From positions 1 through 6,413 of the forward strand of contig CALQEM020000197.1 of assembly GCA_943329595.2 (NCBI GenBank): a stretch of 6,413 bases of DNA, given 5' to 3'. This document shows, in pieces, positions 1 to 6,246 of the stretch. This stretch comes from CAIYMF01 sp943329595 (lineage in GTDB: Bacteria > Actinomycetota > Actinomycetes > S36-B12 > CAIYMF01). The translations under genes and the position numbers were made by a program. Under the pieces are notes generated by a model. It was not told the DNA's origin, ran no database searches, and saw nothing but the letters and a program-made list of their open reading frames with translations. How positions within the stretch are numbered: position 1 is the first letter of the stretch; each line of letters begins with the position of its first letter.

Positions 1-993
1 CGGCGCACCCTGACCGTCGACGCGGAGTCCGACCAGCACTTCGGCTCGCTGCGGTCGGCGCCACTGGTGGTTCCGACCGACGACGGTGTGCTGCTGCACG
101 TGGAAATCGATGAGCCCGATATCGATGGGATGGGGGTCGGCACGCCAGAAGCTGGCCTTACCATCGTCTTCACCCACGGCTTCTGCCTCAACCTCGACGT
201 GTGGCACTACCAGCGCCGCGACCTCCGAGGCCGTGACCGACTGGTGTTGTGGGACCAGCGCGGCCACGGCCGCTCGACCTCGGGGCCCCGCTATGGCGCC
301 GACACGATCGACAGGCTCGGCCTCGACCTCGCAGCGGTGCTCGAGGCGGTCGCTCCCGAGGGGCCGGTCATGCTGGTGGGGCACTCGATGGGCGGCATGA
401 CCGTGATGGCCTTGGCCGCGCACGCTCCCGAGCTGTTCAACGGCCGGGTGGTGGCGGTCGCCCTGCTCGGAACGAGTGTCGGCGGGCTGGGCGAGGAACT
501 TCTCGGCCTGCCCGCACCCGTGGCCCGGCTGCTGCACCGGCTCAGTCCCGGCGCTGCCGCGGGTCTTGCCCGAAGCCCCCGCGCGGTCGAGTTCACGCGC
601 GACCGCATCAACGACCTCGGGCTGGTGCTGACGCGTCAGTACGCTTTTGGTGGCCCGGTGTCGGCGTCGGTCAACGCCTTTACCGCCGACATGATCGCCT
701 CGACCCCCATGGATGTCGTGGCCGACTTTCTGCCCGCGTTTGAGCAGCACGACCGCAGAGACGGGTTGCACGGTCTGGCCCTTGTCGACACGCTCGTGAT
801 CGTGGGGGAGAGCGATGTGCTGACCCCTGCGAGCCACAGCGGGGAGATTGTCGGGCTCGTGCCTGAGGCCGAGCTTCTTCTGCTTCCTGGCACCGGACAC
901 ATGCTGATGCTCGAGCGCTATCCCGAGGTCAACTCAGCGCTCAAGGGGCTGGCGGCGAGGGTGCGGCCCCCGTTCGACGGCCGACTGCAGTGA
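1..993 (+). CDS. alpha/beta hydrolase, 5'-truncated by window edge
   Basis: This is a serine hydrolase of the alpha/beta fold; its substrate cannot be read from the sequence. The frame is open from base 1, and codons before the GTG at 67 encode a plausible family sequence (F-G-S-L-R-S then P-L-V-V-P-T-D-D-G), so the true start probably lies upstream of the window. Numbering codons from base 1, the oxyanion-hole motif HGF is at 59-61, the nucleophile elbow GHSMGG places Ser at 129, GESD places the likely acid Asp at 272, and GTGH places the catalytic His at 300. All triad residues are therefore present. The stop TGA overlaps the GTG start of tsaE by four bases, so translation is probably coupled. 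Related actinobacterial hydrolases sit between alanine racemase and tsaE, often with an N-terminal membrane segment; that part is not visible here. Function beyond hydrolase is unknown. Confidence 0.9.
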   Translation, partial: RRTLTVDAESDQHFGSLRSAPLVVPTDDGVLLHVEIDEPDIDGMGVGTPEAGLTIVFTHGFCLNLDVWHYQRRDLRGRDRLVLWDQRGHGRSTSGPRYGADTIDRLGLDLAAVLEAVAPEGPVMLVGHSMGGMTVMALAAHAPELFNGRVVAVALLGTSVGGLGEELLGLPAPVARLLHRLSPGAAAGLARSPRAVEFTRDRINDLGLVLTRQYAFGGPVSASVNAFTADMIASTPMDVVADFLPAFEQHDRRDGLHGLALVDTLVIVGESDVLTPASHSGEIVGLVPEAELLLLPGTGHMLMLERYPEVNSALKGLAARVRPPFDGRLQ

Positions 994-1460
994 GCACGGT
1001 CGTCGCCGACGCCGACGCCATGCGCGCTCATGGCCGCGACTTTGCCTCACTGGTTCGGGCTGGAGACGTCATTGTTCTGGCTGGTCCGCTCGGTGCCGGA
1101 AAGACCACGTGGGTGCAGGGATTGGCCGACGGAATGGGAGTGAGGGGGCCGATCACGAGTCCCACCTTCGTGATCGCTCGAGTGCATCCACCACTGCGGG
1201 GTGGTCCGCCGCTGGTGCACGTCGACGCCTATCGGGTGCAGGGTGCGCTGGAGTTCGAGGACCTCGGCCTTGCCGACGATGTCGACCAGGCCGTCACCGT
1301 GGTCGAGTGGGGCGAGCACCTTGCCCCAATGCTGGGGCAGGAGTGGGTGCAGGTGACGATCGACCGGCCCGCTGAAGCTCACGGCGCGGTGGGCGAAGCC
1401 GGCCTCAGGTGGGTCACCGTGACGGGTAGCGAGGAGCGTTGGGCCGACGCCACTCGGTGA
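990..1460 (+). CDS. tsaE: TsaE, ATPase of the tRNA t6A threonylcarbamoyltransferase complex
   Basis: TsaE is a cytoplasmic P-loop ATPase that works with TsaB and TsaD to drive turnover of the complex making t6A37 in tRNA. The 156-residue protein has the usual family size. A Walker A loop, GPLGAGKTT, is at 32-40 with Lys38; the family motif TSPTF is at 56-60; HVDAYR is at 77-82, matching the conserved H-x-D-x-Y-R; and VVEWGE at 104-109 is the Walker B-like strand with the usual E-W-G-E. The GTG start at 990 overlaps the hydrolase stop in a GTGA junction; no strong ribosome binding site is seen, consistent with coupling. tsaB and tsaD lie just downstream, though one unrelated exported-protein gene intervenes. 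The C-terminal 40 residues are not conserved in my memory of the family, and an internal start is unlikely because the first strand lies close to the N-terminus. Confidence 0.95.
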   Translation: MSTVVADADAMRAHGRDFASLVRAGDVIVLAGPLGAGKTTWVQGLADGMGVRGPITSPTFVIARVHPPLRGGPPLVHVDAYRVQGALEFEDLGLADDVDQAVTVVEWGEHLAPMLGQEWVQVTIDRPAEAHGAVGEAGLRWVTVTGSEERWADATR

Positions 1461-1509
1461 TACCGTGGCCGGACTTGTTCATTCGCAGTGGGAAGGCGCT
1501 GGTTATGTC

Positions 1510-1514
1510 AGGAG
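1510..1514 (+). promoter_or_regulatory. ribosome binding site fixing the start of the unknown exported protein
   Basis: AGGAG lies five bases before the ATG at 1520. It supports that start over the in-frame TTG at 1439, which would overlap the end of tsaE, and over the in-frame ATG at 1505, which has no comparable upstream motif. Confidence 0.7.
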
Positions 1515-1519
1515 ATTCG

Positions 1520-2077
1520 ATGGATGATTCCTCGCTGTCGAGCGCACCTGGGCGGTCTCGGCGCGCCTCCCGACGCCGCAGTGTGATTGCCGTGGGTGGC
1601 GCCCTCGTGCTGGTGGCCGTGGCGGCGATTGTCGTGATCGGCATGCGGTCGTCGACCGATGGACTCGCGGGGGCGGCTCAGTCGAAGAAGGGGCACAAGG
1701 ATGCCTCGTCCTCGTCCTCGCCCTCTAGCATTCCGTCGCCCTCTGACTCGTCCTCGCCCTCTGACGTTCCGCGCCCGATGCCGATCACGTCGACGCAGGC
1801 CGCCGACATCACCTCCGTCCTCGTGGTGGCCGTCGCATTCCCGACGACGACCACGGCCGACGTTCAGGTGCAGTGGCCCGCCGAGGCGGGCGTTACTTAC
1901 ACGGTGACGATGACGGTGGTGGGGCGTACGCCCGAAACGATCACGGTGACGCCCAAGGCGACAGAGACGGCCACCGCCACCTTCACCGACCGCACGGCGA
2001 AGACGTACTTGGTGGCCGTGTGTCGCGACAGCGACTCTGTCTGCAGTCCGACCGTGACCTACACGCTCACGTTCTAG
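1520..2077 (+). CDS. single-pass membrane-anchored exported protein of unknown function
   Basis: I do not recognise this 185-residue protein. The N-terminus is cytoplasmic in character, with an Arg-rich stretch (RSRRASRRR, 12-20). One hydrophobic segment follows at about 22-41 with no lipobox Cys, so a type II signal anchor is the best guess. Residues 43-86 form a Lys/Ser/Pro-rich linker containing three copies of a hexapeptide. The C-terminal 95 residues are Thr/Val-rich with alternating hydrophobic residues, and a Trp (in VQVQWPAEAG) and Tyr pattern suggests a beta-sandwich, perhaps fibronectin type III-like. Two cysteines at 168 and 175 (CRDSDSVC) could form a disulfide outside the membrane. 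The start is set by AGGAG at 1510-1514. The gene lies 59 bases after tsaE and 41 before tsaB, without overlaps, unlike its neighbours. A role in cell envelope or surface binding is inference only. Confidence 0.75.
   Translation: MDDSSLSSAPGRSRRASRRRSVIAVGGALVLVAVAAIVVIGMRSSTDGLAGAAQSKKGHKDASSSSSPSSIPSPSDSSSPSDVPRPMPITSTQAADITSVLVVAVAFPTTTTADVQVQWPAEAGVTYTVTMTVVGRTPETITVTPKATETATATFTDRTAKTYLVAVCRDSDSVCSPTVTYTLTF
1718..1771 (+). repeat. three tandem 18-bp units in the linker of the unknown exported protein
   Basis: Units start at 1718, 1736 and 1754, each beginning TCGCCCTCT and each in frame. They encode SPSSIP, SPSDSS and SPSDVP (residues 67-84). The second and third units share the first 12 bases exactly (TCGCCCTCTGAC). 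A 16-base identity also recurs at 1711-1726 and 1747-1762. The repeats lengthen a flexible extracytoplasmic spacer and could vary in copy number between strains. Confidence 0.85.
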
Positions 2078-2118
2078 CCGGCGGGCCTGATCGCGGGCGG
2101 CTGTGCTTGCATGAGCAG

Positions 2119-2775
2119 ATGATTCGCCTCGTGCTCGACACCTCCTCCACCAGGATCTGTGTCGCGGTGGTTGTCGATGACACCACTCTGGTGTCGATCA
2201 GCGAGCAGGCCGGCCAGCGACAGGGTGAGTCACTCGCCCCGCTGCTGCAGCGGGTGCTCGCTGAATCCGAGGTGAGAGCTCCCGATCAGGTGGTTGTGGG
2301 CGTGGGGCCGGGGCCGTTCACCGGCCTGCGTGTCGGTGTGGTCACCGCTGCGGTGCTGGCCCGGGTCTGGGATGTTCCGCTCGTGGGAGTGTGCTCGCTC
2401 GATGGCTACGCCCGGCTTGCCCTCCGCGATGTGCCCGGTGAGCAGGTCGCCGTGGTCGCCGATGCTCGTCGCCGCGAGGTGTACTGGGCTCAGTACGACC
2501 ACACCGGCGATCGCACAGGTGGCCCGCATGTTGATATGCCCGATGTCGCCGCACAGGCCATTGCCGGACTCCGCACGGTGGGTCACGGCGCACTGCTCTA
2601 CGGGGAAGCCTTCGCGGCTGCCGGCTGCCTGGTGGCAGGGCCGGAGTTCCTTGACGCGGCCGACCTCGCCCTCGCGCTCAACGAACGTCCTGAGGTTGAG
2701 TTGCCGCCACTTCCTCTCTACCTTCGCAGGCCCGATGCCGCTGAGCCTGGTCCTCGCAAGCGGGTCGGCACATGA
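2119..2775 (+). CDS. tsaB: TsaB, t6A biosynthesis scaffold protein
   Basis: TsaB is the catalytically inactive ASKHA-fold partner that dimerises with TsaD and is needed for t6A formation on tRNA. The 218-residue length is typical. The N-terminus MIRLVLDTSST matches the family's M-I-L-A-I-D-T-S opening, which fixes the start at the ATG at 2119 although the frame stays open well upstream. The signature GPGPFTGLRVG is at 63-73, with Pro where the family usually has Ser (GPGSFTGLRIG). DARRREVYWAQY at 115-126 closely resembles the E. coli segment, and the C-terminal PLYLRRPDA is the family's usual ending. No convincing ribosome binding site precedes the start; a three-codon frame (ATG AGC AGA TGA, 2111-2122) ends on the start codon. 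The stop overlaps the rimI start in an ATGA junction. Confidence 0.93.
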   Translation: MIRLVLDTSSTRICVAVVVDDTTLVSISEQAGQRQGESLAPLLQRVLAESEVRAPDQVVVGVGPGPFTGLRVGVVTAAVLARVWDVPLVGVCSLDGYARLALRDVPGEQVAVVADARRREVYWAQYDHTGDRTGGPHVDMPDVAAQAIAGLRTVGHGALLYGEAFAAAGCLVAGPEFLDAADLALALNERPEVELPPLPLYLRRPDAAEPGPRKRVGT

Positions 2776-3284
2776 GCGGTGTTCCCGGGGTCGAGATTGG
2801 TCCCCTCCGGTGGTGGCAGATCGACGCGTGCGCGCGTATCGATGCTGAGGTATTTCCGCAAACGTCATGGAGCGCCGAGACCTTCTGGGCCGAACTCGCG
2901 CGGGTGCCCGAGTTGCGGCACTACCTCGTGGCGGTCGAAACGCCCGATCCCGCCACGACCGCTACCGGAGCAGACCCACGAGTCGTGGGCTACGTCGGAC
3001 TCGCGGCGCTTGCGCCCGAGGCCGACGTGCAGACGATCGCCGTGAGCCCCGATGCTCAGGGGCTCGGGCTCGGGGCGGCGCTGCTCGACCAACTGCTCGA
3101 GGAGGCCGAGCGTCGCAACTGCACAACGGTGATGCTCGAGGTACGGGCCGACAACGAGCGTGCCCTCACGCTCTACCAGCGCCGCGGTTTCGAGTTGCTC
3201 GCGTCGCGTCGCGACTACTACGGACCCGGATTCGACGCACTCATCATGCGTCGACGGACTCACGGGGTGATCGACGATGAATGA
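2772..3284 (+). CDS. rimI: RimI-type N-alpha-acetyltransferase (GNAT family)
   Basis: RimI transfers acetyl from acetyl-CoA to N-terminal amines; in enterobacteria the known target is ribosomal protein S18, and the actinobacterial target is less certain. The 170-residue protein is a single GNAT domain. The CoA pyrophosphate-binding motif Q-x-x-G-x-G is at 96-101 (QGLGLG) after the strand VQTIAV. MLEVRADNERALTLYQRRGF at 121-140 carries Glu123 and Tyr135 at the same twelve-residue spacing as the E. coli/Salmonella catalytic Glu103 and Tyr115. RRDYY at 146-150 is also shared with E. coli RimI. The protein is somewhat longer than enterobacterial RimI, in part through a loop at about 57-70. Four-base overlap with tsaB and eight-base overlap with tsaD indicate co-translation within the t6A cluster. 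Confidence 0.92.
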   Translation: MSGVPGVEIGPLRWWQIDACARIDAEVFPQTSWSAETFWAELARVPELRHYLVAVETPDPATTATGADPRVVGYVGLAALAPEADVQTIAVSPDAQGLGLGAALLDQLLEEAERRNCTTVMLEVRADNERALTLYQRRGFELLASRRDYYGPGFDALIMRRRTHGVIDDE

Positions 3285-4329
3285 TGGCCCGCTGATTCTC
3301 GGCATCGAGACCTCGTGCGATGAGACGGGGGTCGGCATTGTGCGTGGAAGCGTCCTGCTGGCCGACGCCGTGGCCAGCAGCGTCGACGAGCACGCCCGCT
3401 TCGGAGGGGTCGTGCCCGAGGTGGCGAGCCGGGCCCACCTCGAGGCGATGGTGCCCACGATTGACCGCGCCTGCCGCGAGGCTGGGGTCTCGCTCAACGA
3501 CGTCGATGCGGTGGCGGTAACAGCAGGCCCGGGGCTCGCCGGCGCCCTGCTCGTGGGAGTGGCGGCGGCCAAGGCCCTCGCGCTTGCGCTCGGTGTTCCG
3601 CTGCACGGCGTGAACCACCTCGCGGCACACGTGGCCGTCGACACTCTCGAGCACGGGCCTCTCCCGGAGCCGTGTATCGCCCTGCTGGTGTCGGGTGGGC
3701 ACTCGTCGCTGCTTCGGGTGGGTGATGTCACCTTCGACATCGAGTCACTCGGAGCAACGCTCGACGACGCTGCCGGCGAGGCATTCGACAAGGTGGCGCG
3801 CGTGCTGGGACTTCCCTTCCCCGGAGGGCCGCACATCGACCGGGAAGCCGCGAGCGGCAATCCTGCGGCGATCGACTTTCCGAGGGGGCTGTCGTCGGCC
3901 CGCGACCTCGAGCGGCACCGCTACGACGTGTCGTTCTCGGGGCTGAAAACGTCGGTGGCACGGTGGGTTGAGGCGCGGGAGACCGCGGGCGAGCCGGTGC
4001 CCATCGCTGACGTGGCGGCCAGCTTCCAGGAGGCCGTTGTCGACGTTCTCGTGCGTAAGTCTGTCGCGGCCTGCCTCGATTCGGGCATTGAGCACCTGGT
4101 CATCGGAGGGGGAGTCGCGGCAAACTCCCGGCTGCGGGCGCTGATCACCGAGCGTGCCGCCGCTGCCGGAATCCGGGTGCGCGTGCCACGTCCGGGGCTC
4201 TGCACCGACAACGGCGCCATGGTGGCCGCCTTGGGCAGCCTGATGGTGCAGCGGGGGCGCGCGCCGTCGAACCTCGGCTTCGGCACCGACACCTCGATGC
4301 CCGTCACTCAGGTGTCGGCACCTTCCTGA
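3277..4329 (+). CDS. tsaD: TsaD, tRNA A37 threonylcarbamoyltransferase
   Basis: TsaD (Gcp/YgjD/Kae1 family) transfers threonylcarbamoyl from L-threonylcarbamoyladenylate to N6 of A37 in ANN-decoding tRNAs, working with TsaB and TsaE. The 350-residue protein is complete. It opens with LGIETSCDETGVGIV (8-22), the hallmark N-terminus. PEVASRAHLE at 47-56 is the usual helix. The metal-binding histidines are His114 and His118 in NHLAAH, and the third metal ligand is Asp311 in CTDNGAM. The nucleotide-binding SGGHSS is at 139-144 and GGGVAANSRLR at 277-287. Older annotations call this family a glycoprotease; that activity is not supported. The ATG start overlaps the end of rimI by eight bases and has a GGGGTGA ribosome binding site six bases upstream (3264-3270). 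No clear terminator follows in the 58-base gap to the deacetylase gene. Confidence 0.97.
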   Translation: MNDGPLILGIETSCDETGVGIVRGSVLLADAVASSVDEHARFGGVVPEVASRAHLEAMVPTIDRACREAGVSLNDVDAVAVTAGPGLAGALLVGVAAAKALALALGVPLHGVNHLAAHVAVDTLEHGPLPEPCIALLVSGGHSSLLRVGDVTFDIESLGATLDDAAGEAFDKVARVLGLPFPGGPHIDREAASGNPAAIDFPRGLSSARDLERHRYDVSFSGLKTSVARWVEARETAGEPVPIADVAASFQEAVVDVLVRKSVAACLDSGIEHLVIGGGVAANSRLRALITERAAAAGIRVRVPRPGLCTDNGAMVAALGSLMVQRGRAPSNLGFGTDTSMPVTQVSAPS

Positions 4330-4376
4330 GGGCGGCGCTTGCTGTGGGACACTGAGGTTGTTGAGTGACCAACCCC

Positions 4377-4382
4377 GAGGAG
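4377..4382 (+). promoter_or_regulatory. ribosome binding site fixing the deacetylase start
   Basis: GAGGAG lies five bases before the GTG at 4388. This choice removes ten residues compared with the upstream TTG at 4358 and leaves a compact signal sequence beginning M-F-V-A-R. Confidence 0.75.
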
Positions 4383-4387
4383 TTCCC

Positions 4388-5263
4388 GTGTTCGTCGCGC
4401 GTGCGGCCATTGCTGTGGGCGTGGCACTGGCCGGGGTGGTGTCGTGTGGGGCCGGTGTCGCTCTGGGGCGCATCCCTACCTCTCCGATCGCATCCACCTC
4501 ATCGCCCGGCACGGAGGCCGTGGCTGGCAGCGACAGTGCCTCACCGGCCGTGAGCGCACCGCCGAGGAAGAAGTCCAAGCCCCCGGGTGAACTGATCGAC
4601 AAGAACGCGGACCCCGACACGGTGATCAGCAGAATTGAGAACGGTGTCACGGTCGAATCACGCCTCAGCACAAACAATCCGGTCTTTTTCATCACCATTG
4701 ACGATGGCTGGGAGCAGCAGGAGTCGGCTGCCGACTACGTGACCGAAACCGAGCTCCCCGTCACGGTCTTCCTGACCGACGCGGCAGTAAGCGAGAACTG
4801 GGCCTTCTTTAAGAAGATGGGCGCCTTCGATGCGGTGCAGAATCACTCGATGACCCACAAGGCCATGAGCAAGGCGAGTACCAATCTCGACTACGAGATC
4901 TGCACGACTCAGAAGCGCTACGAGGAGAAGTACGGTGTGCGTCCGTGGATTCTGAGGCCGCCCTACGGTGCAGGGTTCATGCCCGAGAATGACTCGGCGC
5001 AGTTGATCGAGAAGACTGCGGCCTCGTGCGGCATTAAGCACATCGCACTCTGGAACGTCACCGTATCGAAGGATGGCGTGATTCAGTTCGCGTCGGAGCC
5101 GTATCAGGCCGGTGACATTGTGCTCCTGCACTTCGAGGGCGACCTCAAGGCCAACCTGCAGAAGGTGGTCAAGCAGTACGCGGCGAAGGGCCTCACGCCA
5201 GCGTCGCTGTCGAAGTACCTGCCGGAAGACGGAGTCGCCCCGGTTCCGGGCTTGCCCCGGTGA
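4388..5263 (+). CDS. secreted or lipid-anchored polysaccharide deacetylase (NodB domain)
   Basis: Members of this carbohydrate esterase 4 fold remove N- or O-acetyl groups from peptidoglycan or other glycans outside the cell; the substrate here is unknown. The 291-residue protein starts with a hydrophobic segment at 6-26 preceded by one Arg. VVSC at 17-20 fits a lipobox, so it may be a lipoprotein anchored at Cys20; a plain signal anchor is the alternative. A Ser/Pro/Ala-rich linker runs to about residue 75. The NodB motifs follow: ITIDDGW with Asp105 and Asp106, HSMTH with metal ligands His153 and His157, RPPYG at 190-194, and DIVLLHF with His248. The usual fourth motif, D-x-x-D-W, is not seen; the equivalent stretch reads WNVTVSKDG (222-230), which resembles an actinobacterial subfamily I recall. 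The gene has 18 lysines, far more than its neighbours. Its stop overlaps the next start by four bases. Confidence 0.88.
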   Translation: MFVARAAIAVGVALAGVVSCGAGVALGRIPTSPIASTSSPGTEAVAGSDSASPAVSAPPRKKSKPPGELIDKNADPDTVISRIENGVTVESRLSTNNPVFFITIDDGWEQQESAADYVTETELPVTVFLTDAAVSENWAFFKKMGAFDAVQNHSMTHKAMSKASTNLDYEICTTQKRYEEKYGVRPWILRPPYGAGFMPENDSAQLIEKTAASCGIKHIALWNVTVSKDGVIQFASEPYQAGDIVLLHFEGDLKANLQKVVKQYAAKGLTPASLSKYLPEDGVAPVPGLPR

Positions 5264-6207
5264 CGCCCGAGGCGCTCCGGGCCCGCATCGACGATGCGCC
5301 CGTGCTCCTCGATGGTGGTCTGGCCACGCAACTCGAGTCCGTGGGCCGCGATATCTCAGGCTCGCTGTGGTCGGCGACAGTGCTACGTGACGACCCGCTG
5401 GCCGTGCGCGACGCCCACCTGGCCTTCCTCAAAGTGGGGGCCGACGTCATCATCACGGCGAGCTATCAGGTCAGCCGACGTGGGCTGGTGGCGGCTGGTG
5501 GCACAGCGGCCGAGGCCGACTCGCTGCTGGCCCGCAGCGTCGAACTCGCGCTCGAGGCGCGCGAGAGCTTTCCGCAGGCCCTCGTGGCTGCGTCGGTGGG
5601 TCCGTATGGCGCCACCAACCACGACGGGTCGGAGTATCGGGGGCGCTATGGCCTGTCGCGGCGCGACCTCGCCGACTTCCACCGCGAGCGGCTCGGGGTG
5701 CTGGTGGCCGCGGGTGCCGACCTGCTGGCGATCGAGACGATTCCCGACCTCGACGAGGTTGAGGCGCTGGTCGAGGCCCTCGAAGACGTGCCGGGCGTGG
5801 CAGCCTGGCTGTCGATGACCACGCCCGACGGCACTGTGCTGAGCGCCGGCCAACCGCTGGCCGAGGCGGCCCAGGTCGTGGCAGGGTGCTCGTCGGTCGT
5901 GGCGGTGGGGGTCAACTGTTCGGCTCCCCGAACCGTGGGTCTGGCCCTGTCGGCCCTTGCTGAGCCGTGGGCGCTCGCGGGAGGAGTCGGTGGCCCCGCA
6001 CTGCTGGCGTATCCCAACGCGGGCCAGCTCTGGGAATCCACCACCGAGACCTGGTCAGGACCGTTGTCGCCGGTGCCTGCCGCCACTGATGTCGACTCGT
6101 GGCTCTCGGCCGGTGCCCGACTCCTCGGCGGATGCTGCGGCGTGCGACCGACCGACATCGCCGTACTGGGCGCCCTGATGGGCCGTTCGGGCTGGCACTC
6201 GGATTGA
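5260..6207 (+). CDS. mmuM: homocysteine S-methyltransferase
   Basis: This zinc enzyme moves a methyl group to homocysteine, giving methionine; in the MmuM family the donor is S-methylmethionine, or less efficiently S-adenosylmethionine. The 315-residue protein is a single (beta/alpha)8 barrel of normal family length. Visible motifs are LLDGGLATQLE near residue 17, ITASYQ, VGPYGA, AIETIPDLDEVEAL, GVNCSAP with Cys220, and GGCCGVRPTDI with Cys292 and Cys293. Those three cysteines are the expected zinc ligands. The family also includes methyltransferases acting on selenohomocysteine, and the donor cannot be told from sequence alone. The GTG start sits in a GTGA overlap with the deacetylase stop and lacks its own strong ribosome binding site. 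The last codons (W-H-S-D-stop) overlap the CIRCE operator of groES, and the stop codon lies within the predicted groES -35 box. Confidence 0.93.
   Translation: MTPEALRARIDDAPVLLDGGLATQLESVGRDISGSLWSATVLRDDPLAVRDAHLAFLKVGADVIITASYQVSRRGLVAAGGTAAEADSLLARSVELALEARESFPQALVAASVGPYGATNHDGSEYRGRYGLSRRDLADFHRERLGVLVAAGADLLAIETIPDLDEVEALVEALEDVPGVAAWLSMTTPDGTVLSAGQPLAEAAQVVAGCSSVVAVGVNCSAPRTVGLALSALAEPWALAGGVGGPALLAYPNAGQLWESTTETWSGPLSPVPAATDVDSWLSAGARLLGGCCGVRPTDIAVLGALMGRSGWHSD
6189..6200 (+). repeat. 12-base direct repeat, copy 1
   Basis: GGGCTGGCACTC at 6189-6200 recurs exactly at 6235-6246, 46 bases downstream. Copy 1 contains the left arm of the CIRCE operator and also encodes the end of the methyltransferase. 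Confidence 0.9.
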
Positions 6208-6218
6208 CAGAGTGCTAA
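6192..6218. promoter_or_regulatory. CIRCE operator (HrcA binding site)
   Basis: The left arm CTGGCACTC (6192-6200), a nine-base spacer and the right arm GAGTGCTAA (6210-6218) match the CIRCE consensus TTAGCACTC-N9-GAGTGCTAA at 16 of 18 arm positions, with the right arm perfect. HrcA is the heat-shock repressor that binds this element and is kept active by GroEL, giving feedback control of chaperonin genes. The operator overlaps the -35 box of the predicted groES promoter, so bound HrcA would block RNA polymerase. Its left half lies inside the methyltransferase coding sequence. Confidence 0.93.
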
Positions 6219-6232
6219 CCCCTGCCTAGTCT
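6204..6232 (+). promoter_or_regulatory. housekeeping-sigma promoter of groES
   Basis: A perfect -35 hexamer TTGACA (6204-6209) is separated by 17 bases from TAGTCT (6227-6232), which keeps the key T, A and final T of the -10 consensus. The predicted transcription start is near 6238-6240, giving a leader of about 113 bases. The -35 box spans the end of the CIRCE spacer and includes the methyltransferase stop codon. Confidence 0.82.
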
Positions 6233-6234
6233 GA

Positions 6235-6246
6235 GGGCTGGCACTC
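6235..6246 (+). repeat. 12-base direct repeat, copy 2
   Basis: This is an exact copy of GGGCTGGCACTC at 6189-6200. Here it forms the left arm of a second, less regular palindrome located at the predicted groES transcription start. Confidence 0.9.

Noticed and set aside
249..743. 164-codon frame inside the hydrolase gene
   Set aside because: Arg/Gly/Pro-rich translation in an alternative frame of a gene with a complete catalytic triad.
1873..2118. Long N-terminal extension of tsaB, giving a 300-residue protein
   Set aside because: The extra residues are the exported-protein gene read in another frame, and the TsaB family begins at the MIRLVLDTSS segment.
2230..2868. 212-codon open frame on the - strand opposite tsaB
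   Set aside because: It lacks motifs and covers a conserved gene, so it is a composition artefact.
2865..3860. 331-codon open frame on the - strand opposite rimI and tsaD
   Set aside because: It is low-complexity Ser/Ala/Arg/Pro sequence typical of antisense shadows in high-GC genes, and it crosses two genes whose motifs are intact.
4330..4387. Promoter or terminator between tsaD and the deacetylase
   Set aside because: TTGCTG at 4339-4344 resembles a -35 box, but no acceptable -10 lies at the right distance, and no stem with a T-tract is visible.
3745..4698. 317-codon open frame on the - strand opposite tsaD and the deacetylase
   Set aside because: No recognisable domain; it is explained as the complement of two well-supported genes.
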